From assembly GCA_048465415.1 (NCBI GenBank), contig DBFWLO010000019.1:248001-312000 (forward strand): a DNA stretch of 64,000 nt, written 5' to 3'. Below, piece by piece: positions 52,044 through 59,973 of this stretch. How positions within the stretch are numbered: the first letter of the stretch is position 1; every line of letters begins with the position of its first letter. The notes below the pieces were generated by a model, which saw nothing but the letters and a program-made list of their open reading frames with translations, had not been told where the DNA came from and did not search any database. Both the position numbers and the translations under genes were made by a program. The stretch comes from Scatosoma sp048465415. GTDB taxonomy: Bacteria; Bacillota; Clostridia; Christensenellales; Borkfalkiaceae.

Positions 52044-52885
52044 TTCATCGCCTCCTCTAACGAACCGGGCAAACTGACTTTCGTATTATTGAGATTGGAA
52101 TATTCGTAGGCAACGGTCGAAACGACGGCCACTCCTTCTTTTTCCGGCTGATCGTAAGTATAACGGATCGTCGGGCAGAGTCCTACGGTGAATCGGCATT
52201 CCGATTTCGCATCTCCCGTCGCCATAGCGGTATTTTTGAAATAATATTCGCCCGCCATATCGATATAAACGCCGTTGGTCGCGGAGACGGACTGGAAAAC
52301 CTCGGACAGCTTGTAGAACACGGCTTCGGTTCCGACGGCTTCGCTCGATTTTGTCCATTTCGCTTTGTCTAAAAGCGGTATGTCCCGAACGTTTCCGCTC
52401 AGCGCGGAATAAGCGGTATTCGTGCGCTTATACCAAGCCGAATCTTTTTTGGCAAGGACGTATTCGCCCGCGGTCACGGTCGCGGTCCGTCCTTCTTCGG
52501 ATCTTTCTATGAGTTTGAGATATGTATAATTATTATCCGTATAAACGACGCCTTCCCGGTATGCGTTGACGATCGTCACCTTTCCCGCTTTGTCGGTCTT
52601 TACCGTTTCCGTCACCCGGAAAGAGAGCGAATAGGACGTATACTTCGTGTTTTCCCCCGTCCCGTCGAATATTCCCCCCGATTCGTCTACGAGTTTTTTC
52701 GTTTCGTCGAAACCGGTCTTGTTGAACCAGCCGTCGAACACGTTCCCCGTCGTTTCGCCGAACGGCTTTTCCGCTTTCCCGACGGAATTCGCGTCGAACA
52801 GCGCCCCGTAAACGACGGTGCCGCCCGCCAGTGCGAGTGAAAGAATCAAGCCGATCGTCCCGCAGATTCTGCCTTTCTTTTTCAT
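52040..52885 (-). CDS. Exported or anchored protein of unknown function
   Basis: The 281-residue protein has a signal/anchor (RICGTIGLILSLALAGGTVVYGAL) and a beta-rich extracellular part without a recognised motif. It is first in a two-gene operon with the membrane zinc-ribbon protein (overlap ATGA). The pairing suggests an envelope complex. A consensus promoter lies about 90 bp upstream. Confidence 0.6.
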   Translation of the reverse strand: MKKKGRICGTIGLILSLALAGGTVVYGALFDANSVGKAEKPFGETTGNVFDGWFNKTGFDETKKLVDESGGIFDGTGENTKYTSYSLSFRVTETVKTDKAGKVTIVNAYREGVVYTDNNYTYLKLIERSEEGRTATVTAGEYVLAKKDSAWYKRTNTAYSALSGNVRDIPLLDKAKWTKSSEAVGTEAVFYKLSEVFQSVSATNGVYIDMAGEYYFKNTAMATGDAKSECRFTVGLCPTIRYTYDQPEKEGVAVVSTVAYEYSNLNNTKVSLPGSLEEAMK

Positions 52886-52972
52886 CCGAAGCCTCCTGAT
52901 ATTTTTTCATTTTCACCGGTACCATATTTATCCCGTTATTACAAATATTTACACCGATTATTATTCTTTTAT

Positions 52973-53001
52973 ATTATAGCTTGTTTTTCCCGCATTGTCA
53001 A
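52973..53001 (-). promoter_or_regulatory. Promoter of the two-gene envelope operon
   Basis: Minus strand TTGACA (53001-52996), 17 bp, TATAAT (52978-52973). Confidence 0.85.
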
Positions 53002-53085
53002 TATGATTTTCCAAATTTTTCAACAGGAATCCTGAATATTTTTTCGTATTTCCCCCGTTGTTCGGATTCCGCCCAAACTTTTGCC

Positions 53086-53598
53086 TCAAACGATCTTCAC
53101 CTGGCAGGATCGCATGGTTTTCAAGGCGGCTTCGTGCGTCTCCCCCGTCAGTCCGGCGCAGCAGTCCGCGGCGACGGAAATCTCCGTTTCGGGCGCGAAC
53201 GCCTTTGCCAAAAGAGCGTTGGAAACGACGCATATATCCGTGCACACGCCGATAAATTCCACCTTTTCAAAGCCTTCGGCGCGGATAAATTCCGCTAAAT
53301 CGAGGCTCCCGAACGTCGGTTTGTCAAAGACCTTTTCGCCGTTTTTTAAAAGCCCTTCCGCGATTTCCCAGCCCGAAGAATTTTTGAGACAATGGGGAAC
53401 GGGAAGGTTTTTCCCTTCCTGGGAGGAAAGGTATTCCTCCCCGTGCGTGTCCCGCGTAAAAACGACCGTCGTACCCGCGGCGCGCGCGCCCTCGATCCGG
53501 GCTTTTACGGCCGGTAAAATTTTCTGAGCCGCCTCGCTGCCGAGCGCCCCCGAAACGAAATCGTTCTGCATATCCACTACCACCAAAAGCTGTTTCAC
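53086..53598 (-). CDS. Isochorismatase-family cysteine hydrolase
   Basis: The 170-residue protein has the catalytic Asp in VVVDMQNDFVSG and the nucleophile in FIGVCTDICVVSNAL, with a Lys before FDKPTFGS-type loop. Families with this fold include nicotinamidase, and the CTDICV context and length fit nicotinamidase-like enzymes, but substrate is unproven. It is a single gene with no partner from NAD metabolism next to it. Confidence 0.85.
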   Translation of the reverse strand: MKQLLVVVDMQNDFVSGALGSEAAQKILPAVKARIEGARAAGTTVVFTRDTHGEEYLSSQEGKNLPVPHCLKNSSGWEIAEGLLKNGEKVFDKPTFGSLDLAEFIRAEGFEKVEFIGVCTDICVVSNALLAKAFAPETEISVAADCCAGLTGETHEAALKTMRSCQVKIV

Positions 53599-53741
53599 GT
53601 TTTTTCCTCCCGTTCTTATTCAATTCGGAACGTACTTCTTTTATGCGCTCCGCCGACGGCGGATTTTGTCGGATTTTAAAAATTTCCCCCTGTCGGGAAT
53701 TTTATTTTTACGGCGCGTTTATACATTTCCATGCAAATTAT

Positions 53742-54272
53742 TTACCTTCCGAATTTATCTTTATACATAGAAATACATTTATTTATAATTTCCACGGCCT
53801 CGTCGCGGTGACAGATCTCCTTGACGGTCGTCTGTTTATGTTCGAGGGATTTATATACCTCGAAAAAATGCATCATTTCGTCGAACACGTGCGCGGGCAA
53901 CTCGTGAATGTCGTAATAGTTGTTATAGGTGGGATCCTTGAAAGGGATCGCGATGATCTTTTCATCCAAAGAGCCCCCGTCTATCATTTTAATCACCCCG
54001 ATGGGATAGCAGGCTATGAGCGTCATGGGATAGATCGTCTCCCCGCACAGCACCAGTACGTCCAACGGATCCCCGTCCTCGGCCAGCGTCCGGGGGATAA
54101 ACCCGTAATTGGCGGGATAGACGGTGGAGGTGTAGAGAACGCGGTCGAGTTTTAAAAGCCCCGTCTCCTTATCCAGCTCGTATTTCGCCTTGCAGCCTTT
54201 GGGAATCTCGATCAGGGACTCGAAACTGCGCGCGGTGATTCTCTCTTGGGATATGTCGTGCCAAATATTCAT
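53742..54272 (-). CDS. ppa: Inorganic pyrophosphatase, family I
   Basis: The 176-residue enzyme hydrolyses pyrophosphate. The metal-binding signature EDGDPLDVLVL, the KYELDKETG start and YPANYGFIPRTL are diagnostic of soluble family I. Many Firmicutes use the unrelated family II enzyme, so a family I enzyme is mildly notable. Confidence 0.96.
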   Translation of the reverse strand: MNIWHDISQERITARSFESLIEIPKGCKAKYELDKETGLLKLDRVLYTSTVYPANYGFIPRTLAEDGDPLDVLVLCGETIYPMTLIACYPIGVIKMIDGGSLDEKIIAIPFKDPTYNNYYDIHELPAHVFDEMMHFFEVYKSLEHKQTTVKEICHRDEAVEIINKCISMYKDKFGR

Positions 54273-54344
54273 GCTCTTCCTTCCTTTTCGCTGAATTTTC
54301 CGCGGCGCACGATTTGAATACGAGCGCCCTCGGTGTGCACGCCT

Positions 54345-54373
54345 ATTGTATCACACTTTTCTTTTTTCCGCAA
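54345..54373 (-). promoter_or_regulatory. Promoter of ppa
   Basis: Minus strand TTGCGG (54373-54368), 17 bp, TACAAT (54350-54345) with GTGTGA before the -10. Confidence 0.6.
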
Positions 54374-54485
54374 GGACTGGCGAAGAGATTTTTACCGGCA
54401 AACGGATAAAAAATCCTCCGGCTTCGCGGAATCAAGAAACTTCTGCCAAACAAAATAAATTTTCCCGTTTTCGCGTAAAAAATCT

Positions 54486-54514
54486 TTGACAATCCAAAAA
54501 AAATATGGTATAGT
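54486..54514 (+). promoter_or_regulatory. Promoter of tRNA-Ser
   Basis: TTGACA (54486-54491), 17 bp, TATAGT (54509-54514), 29 bp before the tRNA. Confidence 0.85.
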
Positions 54515-54543
54515 AGTATAGCCTTTGAATCATACGAAGCGTT

Positions 54544-54635
54544 GCAGAAGTACCCAAGTGGCTCAAGGGGCTCCCCTGCTAAGGGAGTAGTATGGGATAA
54601 CCGTAGCGCGGGTTCAAATCCCGCCTTCTGCGCCA
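54544..54635 (+). tRNA. tRNA-Ser (GCT)
   Basis: A 92-nt class II tRNA with acceptor GCAGAAG/CTTCTGC, anticodon loop CTGCTAA, long variable arm and encoded CCA. Confidence 0.95.
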
Positions 54636-54677
54636 AAAAGGCCGTAAGTCGAACATCGTTTGACTTACGGCCTTTTT
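54635..54677. terminator. Terminator after tRNA-Ser
   Basis: AAAAAGGCCGTAAGTC/GACTTACGGCCTTTTT; also ends the convergent lipoprotein gene. Confidence 0.92.
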
Positions 54678-54683
54678 ACGTAT

Positions 54684-55088
54684 TTAATAATATCTCGGCT
54701 CCCAACCTAAAATGATGACGATATCATACAACTCCCCATCGTAAGCGCGCCAATAAGGAAGATGTATTTGCAGCGTATCCTCTCCGACCAGTTCAAAAGC
54801 AAACCCCTCTTTCAGCGTTATACAGCGCTGATCCTTTGTATAAATAAATTCCGTATTTTCGTTTACAGCAACGGAAAAGCTCGATAAATACCCCCACTCG
54901 CCGGAATCGTTTAAAATGTCCTCCTTCGTCTTTTGCGTAACTTCTCCCGTCAATATGTTTGTCAGAGCCGCTCTCTGAAATTCATACGTCCCCGATTTCA
55001 GGGGAATCGGTTTTTCTTTGGCGGAACCGCACGCACACAATAAGGATAGAAAAATCACCGAAAAAAACACACTCCATTTCTTTTTCAT
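54684..55088 (-). CDS. Small lipoprotein of unknown function
   Basis: The 134-residue protein has a lipoprotein signal with lipobox LLCAC (Cys20) and a beta-rich body (LKSGTYEFQRAALTN; ITLKEGFAFELVG) without a known domain. It is divergent from an XRE repressor; the -35 of its promoter overlaps a 14-bp palindrome, so it is probably repressed by that protein. Confidence 0.65.
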   Translation of the reverse strand: MKKKWSVFFSVIFLSLLCACGSAKEKPIPLKSGTYEFQRAALTNILTGEVTQKTKEDILNDSGEWGYLSSFSVAVNENTEFIYTKDQRCITLKEGFAFELVGEDTLQIHLPYWRAYDGELYDIVIILGWEPRYY

Positions 55089-55128
55089 TCTTTTCTCTCT
55101 GTTTTAAAAATAAGTATTTACAGTGAAT

Positions 55129-55168
55129 AGTATATCATTTATTGTCCAAAAAGTCAAGTAATTACTTG
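55129..55168 (-). promoter_or_regulatory. Lipoprotein promoter overlapped by a palindrome
   Basis: Minus strand TTGACT (55157-55152), 17 bp, TATACT (55134-55129). The perfect palindrome CAAGTAATTACTTG (55155-55168) covers half of the -35, as expected for a repressor operator. Confidence 0.65.
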
Positions 55169-55264
55169 TCAAATAATATAATGCGATTTTATCTATAATT
55201 TTACCATATATTGCGCCGCATAATTTTCTTTGCTTTCTTTTATAATATAGATGAGGGTAAAATT

Positions 55265-55570
55265 ATGGATAGAGAGGAAATCATAAATCGCATCAGCTAT
55301 TTCAGAAACAAACGCAATTTGTCGGCAAGAGAGTTGAGTTTGAGAATCGATAAGGACGGAGCTTATATCAATCATCTCGAAAGCAGTAAATTTAATCTCA
55401 AAGTTTCTGTTCTTTTAGATATTTTGGACGCGCTCGACTTAACCTGCGCTGAGTTCTTTTCCGACAACTTTGCGACCTATAAACAGGACAAAGAAATTTT
55501 CGATCTCCTCAACGCGCTGCCGGTCGAACGGAAAAATTCTTTTATAGACTTAATGAAGAACGTTAAATAA
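55265..55570 (+). CDS. XRE-family HTH repressor
   Basis: The 101-residue protein has an N-terminal HTH (LSARELSLRIDKDGAYINHLES, about 20-45) and a short helical tail. The frame extends upstream, but ATG 55265 follows GAGGGT and gives the canonical domain start. It is divergent from a lipoprotein gene whose promoter carries a 14-bp palindrome. Confidence 0.8.
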   Translation: MDREEIINRISYFRNKRNLSARELSLRIDKDGAYINHLESSKFNLKVSVLLDILDALDLTCAEFFSDNFATYKQDKEIFDLLNALPVERKNSFIDLMKNVK

Positions 55571-55584
55571 TATTCGATAGGAGA

Positions 55585-55637
55585 AAAACCCCGGATCTCC
55601 CCTTTTCAAAAGGGATACGATCCGGGGTTCTATTTTT
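55585..55637. terminator. Terminator between convergent small genes
   Basis: AACCCCGGATC/GATCCGGGGTT outer stem with an inner CCCTTTT/AAAAGGG-like stem, followed by TATTTTT. Confidence 0.85.
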
Positions 55638-55653
55638 GAATGCTTTGCTCCCC

Positions 55654-55863
55654 TCAAATCGGAAAGCGGTCTTCCACCTCATAGTCGAGGCCGTATTTTC
55701 GGGCGTCCTTCCAGTGCCGGATAATTTCCAGGCATTCCGCATACGCGACCTTTTGTCCGTAGGCATACTCGTCCCCTGCTTCCGATCCCGATAATTCCAG
55801 CAGATTGTCTTCCAGCCTGCGTATGAGATAGATCAGTATTTCTTCGTCTTTCCATTGCTTCAT
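55654..55863 (-). CDS. Small acidic helical protein
   Basis: The 69-residue protein is predicted to be helical (LIYLIRRLEDNLLEL; AYAECLEIIRHWKDA) and has no known domain. It follows the phage-regulator-like gene by 7 bp on the same strand and is probably co-transcribed with it. Confidence 0.5.
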   Translation of the reverse strand: MKQWKDEEILIYLIRRLEDNLLELSGSEAGDEYAYGQKVAYAECLEIIRHWKDARKYGLDYEVEDRFPI

Positions 55864-55870
55864 TTCATTT

Positions 55871-56239
55871 TTATCCTATGGATTCTTTTAATATTTCCTC
55901 GTATCCGACCAGTCCTTTGCATATACAGCACTGATATATTTTGTTTATGAATTTTTTCTTTCGGTCGTAGTATGTATTTTTATCCATAGGCAAACGTTCT
56001 ATCAGATACTTATCCGTCTCTCCGTTCTTGATCCCCTCGATCAGCTTTTTCAGCCATTGGTCTTTCTCCTGCTCGCAGATCTCGTCTATGATCGAAATCA
56101 CCGTTTTCACGTTTTCGTCGACGACGATCTTTTTCTTACGGTGTCCTACGTAAAAACGCGCCTCATGCCCTCCTTCCAGGACGACTTTTTTGATGTGGCT
56201 GTATCTCCTCAAAATTTCCTCTACCTGCGCCTTTGTCAC
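55871..56239 (-). CDS. Phage-type late regulator-like protein (ArpU/RinA-like)
   Basis: The 122-residue protein has a C-terminal sigma-like HTH (LIERLPMDKNTYYDRKKKFINKIYQCC), a pattern of ArpU/RinA-type late regulators and packaging-region regulators of Firmicute prophages. No other phage genes are nearby, so it is either a lone remnant or a domesticated regulator. The family name is tentative. Confidence 0.5.
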   Translation of the reverse strand: MTKAQVEEILRRYSHIKKVVLEGGHEARFYVGHRKKKIVVDENVKTVISIIDEICEQEKDQWLKKLIEGIKNGETDKYLIERLPMDKNTYYDRKKKFINKIYQCCICKGLVGYEEILKESIG

Positions 56240-56448
56240 TTTCGTAGCCCCTTTGAGTAACTTTCACGCTTTATTATAGCTTATCTTTTTCCGCAAAAAC
56301 TCCCGAACTTTTGCGGTTTTTGAATTTTTTGGAAAATATTTTTATGATTCTGTTTTTTAATTTTCCGTTCGCTGCACCCCTGCCTTAGGGAAAAGGAACG
56401 GATATTTGTCGAAATAGGAGGAATTTTTGACAAATATTTTCTTTGCTG

Positions 56449-56477
56449 TTTACAAACGCCGAAAACTATGGTATAAT
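56449..56477 (+). promoter_or_regulatory. Promoter of the PHP-helicase gene
   Basis: TTTACA (56449-56454), 17 bp, TATAAT (56472-56477). Transcription from it would begin at about the ATG 56484, implying a leaderless mRNA if ATG is the start. Confidence 0.6.
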
Positions 56478-56483
56478 GACGAT

Positions 56484-59400
56484 ATGTATATAGCGGACTT
56501 ACACATTCATTCAAAATATTCGAGAGCGACGAGCAAAAACGGAGACATAGCCAATCTGGATTTATGGGCGAGACGAAAAGGGATCGGGCTCGTAGGAACG
56601 GGGGATTTCACCCACCCCGCGTGGCGGGAGGAGCTGGCGGAATCGCTCGAACCCGCCGAAGAGGGACTTTATCGTATCAAAGCGGAAAAACGCATAGCGG
56701 ATTTCTGCGAGTTTTCCGTATCGCCGCGATTTGTCCTTTCGGGCGAAATCAGCTGTATTTATAAGCAGGACGGGAAAGTACGAAAAGTGCACAACGTCAT
56801 TCTGCTTCCTTCCCTGGACGCCGCCGAGCGCCTGGCTTTGAAGCTGGAAACCATCGGCAATATCCATTCGGACGGGCGGCCGATCCTCGGTTTATCCTCC
56901 AAAGATCTGCTGGCGATCACGCTCGAAGTATGTCCCGACGCGGCGTTTATCCCCGCGCATATCTGGACGCCGCACTTTTCGCTGTTCGGCGCGTTTTCGG
57001 GCTTTGACAGCTTGGAGGAATGTTTCGGCGACTTATCGGGCGAGATCCACGCCTTAGAAACGGGGTTGTCCTCCGATCCGCTGATGAATTGGCGGGTTCC
57101 CCGGCTCGATCGTTACACGATGATTTCCAATTCGGACGCGCATTCCCCCGCCAAGCTCGGCCGCGAGTGTAATCTCATAGAAACGGAGCTTTCCTATCCG
57201 GCGCTTAAACGCGCGCTGGACACGGGCGAAGGCTTCGGCGGCACCGTCGAATTTTTCCCGGAAGAAGGGAAATACCATTTAGACGGACACAGAAACTGCC
57301 GGCTCCGGCTCACGCCTCGGGAAACGAGAGCGTTCGGCGGCAAATGCCCGGTCTGCGGCAAAAAAATCACCGTCGGCGTGCTCAACCGCCTCGAACAGCT
57401 GGCCGAGCGGGAAGAAAATTACGTTCCCGAACATTCCAAGCCTTTCGAGCACCTCATGCCTCTGCCGGAAGTCATTTCCGCGTCGCTGGGAATTTCGGCG
57501 GAGGGCGACAAAGCGAGCCGGGCGTACAAAAAACTGCTTTCCAGGCTGGGCACCGAAGCGGAGATCCTGCGTCTCCGCAGTATCCAGGACATAGAAAAAG
57601 CGGGCGGCGAGCGTATCGCGGAGGGCGTGAAACGCCTGCGCGAAGGCAAAGTGATCAAGGCGGCGGGTTACGACGGCGAATACGGCAAGATCGCCCTTTT
57701 CACCCCCGAAGAACTGAAAAACACGCGCGGCCAGATCTCTTTTCTGGACGAGCTCCCCGACTTCGACGCGCCCGCAATCCTCGCCGCGCCCCAACCGGTT
57801 TCGCCGCCCGAGCCGGTCGGGGAAGAAAAAGCGGAGTCTGCCCCGAAAATCGCAAGAGGAATCAACGCAAGACAGGAATCCGCGGCAAACAGCCGCGCCC
57901 GCGTCACCGCCGTGATCGCCGGTCCGGGCACGGGCAAGACCTTCACGCTCGTGGAACGCATCGCCCGGCTCGTCGAAAGCGGCGTCGCTCCGGAAGAGAT
58001 CACCGCGGTGACTTTCACGGTGCGCGCGGCGGCGGAACTGCGCGAACGGCTCTCCGCGAGACTAAAAAAAGCGGCGGTGAAAATCACGGTCGGAACCTTC
58101 CACTCTATTTGCTTTTCTTTTTTAAAGGACGAATATGCGCTTGCCGACCGCGCTTTCGAACTGAAAACGGCGGCGGCGGTTATTGCCGAATACGGCGTGA
58201 AGCTCGCGCCGAAAAAATTCCTGAACTCCGTTTCCGCATTCAAAAACGGCAAAAAGGCCGCATCTCAGAACGCGATCGAAGAATACGGCAGACGGCTGAA
58301 GGAGGCGGGGACGGTCGATTTCGACGATCTGATCACCGAAACGCTCGCGAGAAAAGCGACGGGGAAACAGTTCCGCTATCTGCACGTCGACGAATTTCAG
58401 GACATCAACGCCGCGCAGTATGAACTCATTCGCCTGTGGCTGGGCACGGAGGGAAGCCTGTTCGCAATCGGGGATCCCGATCAGGCGATTTACTCGTTCC
58501 GGGGCGCCGCGGCGGACTGCTTTTCCAGACTGCAAGCCGACTATCCCGAAACCGTCGTCGTCCGCTTGACGGAAAATTATCGTTCGACGCCGGAAGTGCT
58601 GGGCGACGCGCTGCACGTCATCTCGCATAACGCCGGCGAGCGCGTGCTGACGCCCATGCGCCCTTCGGGCCGGGCGGTGCGGCTGGTTGAATGTATCTCC
58701 GATCTCTCCGAAGGTATTTTCATCGCCAAAGAGATCGCCCGCATGACGGGCGGCATGGATATGCTGGGCAAAGGCCGGGAGGAGACTTTGCGCTCGTTCG
58801 GCGAGATCGCCGTTCTCGCGCGCACCAACCGCCAGCTTTCGCTCGTCGAGCGTTGTCTTAGAAGAGACGATATTCCCTGCGTCGTATCGGGAAAAACGGA
58901 CTTTCTCGAAGCTCCCGTCGTCGGCGGCACTCTCTCCTTTTTCGCCGCGCTCTTAGCGCCCGGCGAAGCGTCGGAAGCGCAGGCGATTGAATTTCTCGGC
59001 GGCAGAGAAAATTTCGAACGGGCAAAAGAACAATTTATGCCTCTCGTCAAAGGCCGGCCGAGAAAAATCCTCACGGCCTGGCGGGAATACCTGCACGTCG
59101 ATTCCGCGGATTTCGAGTCGCTGATCAAAGCCGCGCACTATGCCGATCTCCGCGAATTTCTCGACGCGATGCGCTTAGGTCGGGAAGGCGACGTGCTGCT
59201 TCCGAGCGGAAACTCGACGAACGCCGCGGGCGCGGTACGGCTCACCACTCTGCACGGCGCCAAAGGCCTCGAATTTCCCGTGGTCTTTCTCTGCGGCCTC
59301 ACCGAACAGGTCCTCCCGCTGGTCGTCAAAGACGAAACGGACGAGGAAGAGGAACGCCGCCTCTTTTACGTGGGTATGACGCGCGCGGGCGAGGAACTCC

Positions 59401-59510
59401 TTCTCACCGCCTACGGCGCGCCTTCGCCCTTTCTCGCCGAACTCCCTTCCGACGTAAAAAAGGAAAAAGCGCTCGAAAAGAGCTTATGTCAACAGCTCTC
59501 CCTATTCTGA
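56484..59510 (+). CDS. PHP-domain/UvrD helicase fusion
   Basis: The protein (1008 residues from ATG 56484) has an N-terminal PHP metal-dependent phosphoesterase (DLHIHSKYSRA; SNSDAHSPAKLG; a CPVCGKKI zinc knuckle near 300) of about 400 residues. A superfamily I helicase follows: Walker A AGPGTGKT (about 479), VDEFQDIN, GDPDQAIYSFRGA, LTENYRST, TLHGAKGLEFPVVFL and RLFYVGMTRA. The start is uncertain: TTG 56427 is in frame and has a perfect AGGAGG 5 nt upstream, while ATG 56484 agrees with where PHP proteins begin. It probably takes part in DNA repair or end processing. Confidence 0.9.
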   Translation: MYIADLHIHSKYSRATSKNGDIANLDLWARRKGIGLVGTGDFTHPAWREELAESLEPAEEGLYRIKAEKRIADFCEFSVSPRFVLSGEISCIYKQDGKVRKVHNVILLPSLDAAERLALKLETIGNIHSDGRPILGLSSKDLLAITLEVCPDAAFIPAHIWTPHFSLFGAFSGFDSLEECFGDLSGEIHALETGLSSDPLMNWRVPRLDRYTMISNSDAHSPAKLGRECNLIETELSYPALKRALDTGEGFGGTVEFFPEEGKYHLDGHRNCRLRLTPRETRAFGGKCPVCGKKITVGVLNRLEQLAEREENYVPEHSKPFEHLMPLPEVISASLGISAEGDKASRAYKKLLSRLGTEAEILRLRSIQDIEKAGGERIAEGVKRLREGKVIKAAGYDGEYGKIALFTPEELKNTRGQISFLDELPDFDAPAILAAPQPVSPPEPVGEEKAESAPKIARGINARQESAANSRARVTAVIAGPGTGKTFTLVERIARLVESGVAPEEITAVTFTVRAAAELRERLSARLKKAAVKITVGTFHSICFSFLKDEYALADRAFELKTAAAVIAEYGVKLAPKKFLNSVSAFKNGKKAASQNAIEEYGRRLKEAGTVDFDDLITETLARKATGKQFRYLHVDEFQDINAAQYELIRLWLGTEGSLFAIGDPDQAIYSFRGAAADCFSRLQADYPETVVVRLTENYRSTPEVLGDALHVISHNAGERVLTPMRPSGRAVRLVECISDLSEGIFIAKEIARMTGGMDMLGKGREETLRSFGEIAVLARTNRQLSLVERCLRRDDIPCVVSGKTDFLEAPVVGGTLSFFAALLAPGEASEAQAIEFLGGRENFERAKEQFMPLVKGRPRKILTAWREYLHVDSADFESLIKAAHYADLREFLDAMRLGREGDVLLPSGNSTNAAGAVRLTTLHGAKGLEFPVVFLCGLTEQVLPLVVKDETDEEEERRLFYVGMTRAGEELLLTAYGAPSPFLAELPSDVKKEKALEKSLCQQLSLF

Positions 59511-59613
59511 ACGAACGGAATTCGTTTCCTATGGCCGTCTTTTTTAAATAAATAAAAAAATTATGGAAAAAATTTCCGAATTTTTAATACATTGAAATAA
59601 TTCGTCCTCTTGA

Positions 59614-59654
59614 AAATGTAAAATTTATATATGCTTGATATTCATTTTACATTT
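59614..59654. promoter_or_regulatory. Inverted repeat around the XRE promoter
   Basis: AAATGTAAAAT (59614-59624) and ATTTTACATTT (59644-59654) form an 11-bp perfect inverted repeat with centres 30 bp apart, spanning the TATATA region and ending just before CGGAGG. It is a likely autoregulatory operator. Confidence 0.6.
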
Positions 59655-59665
59655 CGGAGGAAGTT

Positions 59666-59911
59666 ATGAAAAAACTGATCGAACTCGATTCCATGCGTAT
59701 CACCCAGCTTTTGGAAGACCGGCAATGGACAAGATATCATTTGTCCCAGCGCAGCGGCGTATCCTGTTCCACCATTTCCATGATCATTGACTGCAAGAAC
59801 AAAAGCGTAAAAGATTCGACGATACTCAATCTTTGCCGCGGGTTCGACATCAGTCTTCTCGATTTTTACAACCACGAGATGTTCAAACCGGAAAACATCT
59901 CTGACGACTGA
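59666..59911 (+). CDS. Small XRE-family HTH regulator
   Basis: The 81-residue protein is one HTH domain (WTRYHLSQRSGVSCSTISMIIDCKNKSVK) with the LCRGFDISLLDFY end of the family. CGGAGG lies 7 nt before ATG. It is a single-gene unit with its own terminator and an upstream inverted repeat. Targets beyond itself are unknown. Confidence 0.82.
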   Translation: MKKLIELDSMRITQLLEDRQWTRYHLSQRSGVSCSTISMIIDCKNKSVKDSTILNLCRGFDISLLDFYNHEMFKPENISDD

Positions 59912-59927
59912 ATTTCAAAAACGCTAT

Positions 59928-59963
59928 AAAAAAAGCGATCCTTATAAAAGAATCGCTTTTTTT
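59928..59963. terminator. Bidirectional terminator
   Basis: AAAAAAAGCGAT/ATCGCTTTTTTT. Confidence 0.92.
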
Positions 59964-59973
59964 ATGACGCACT

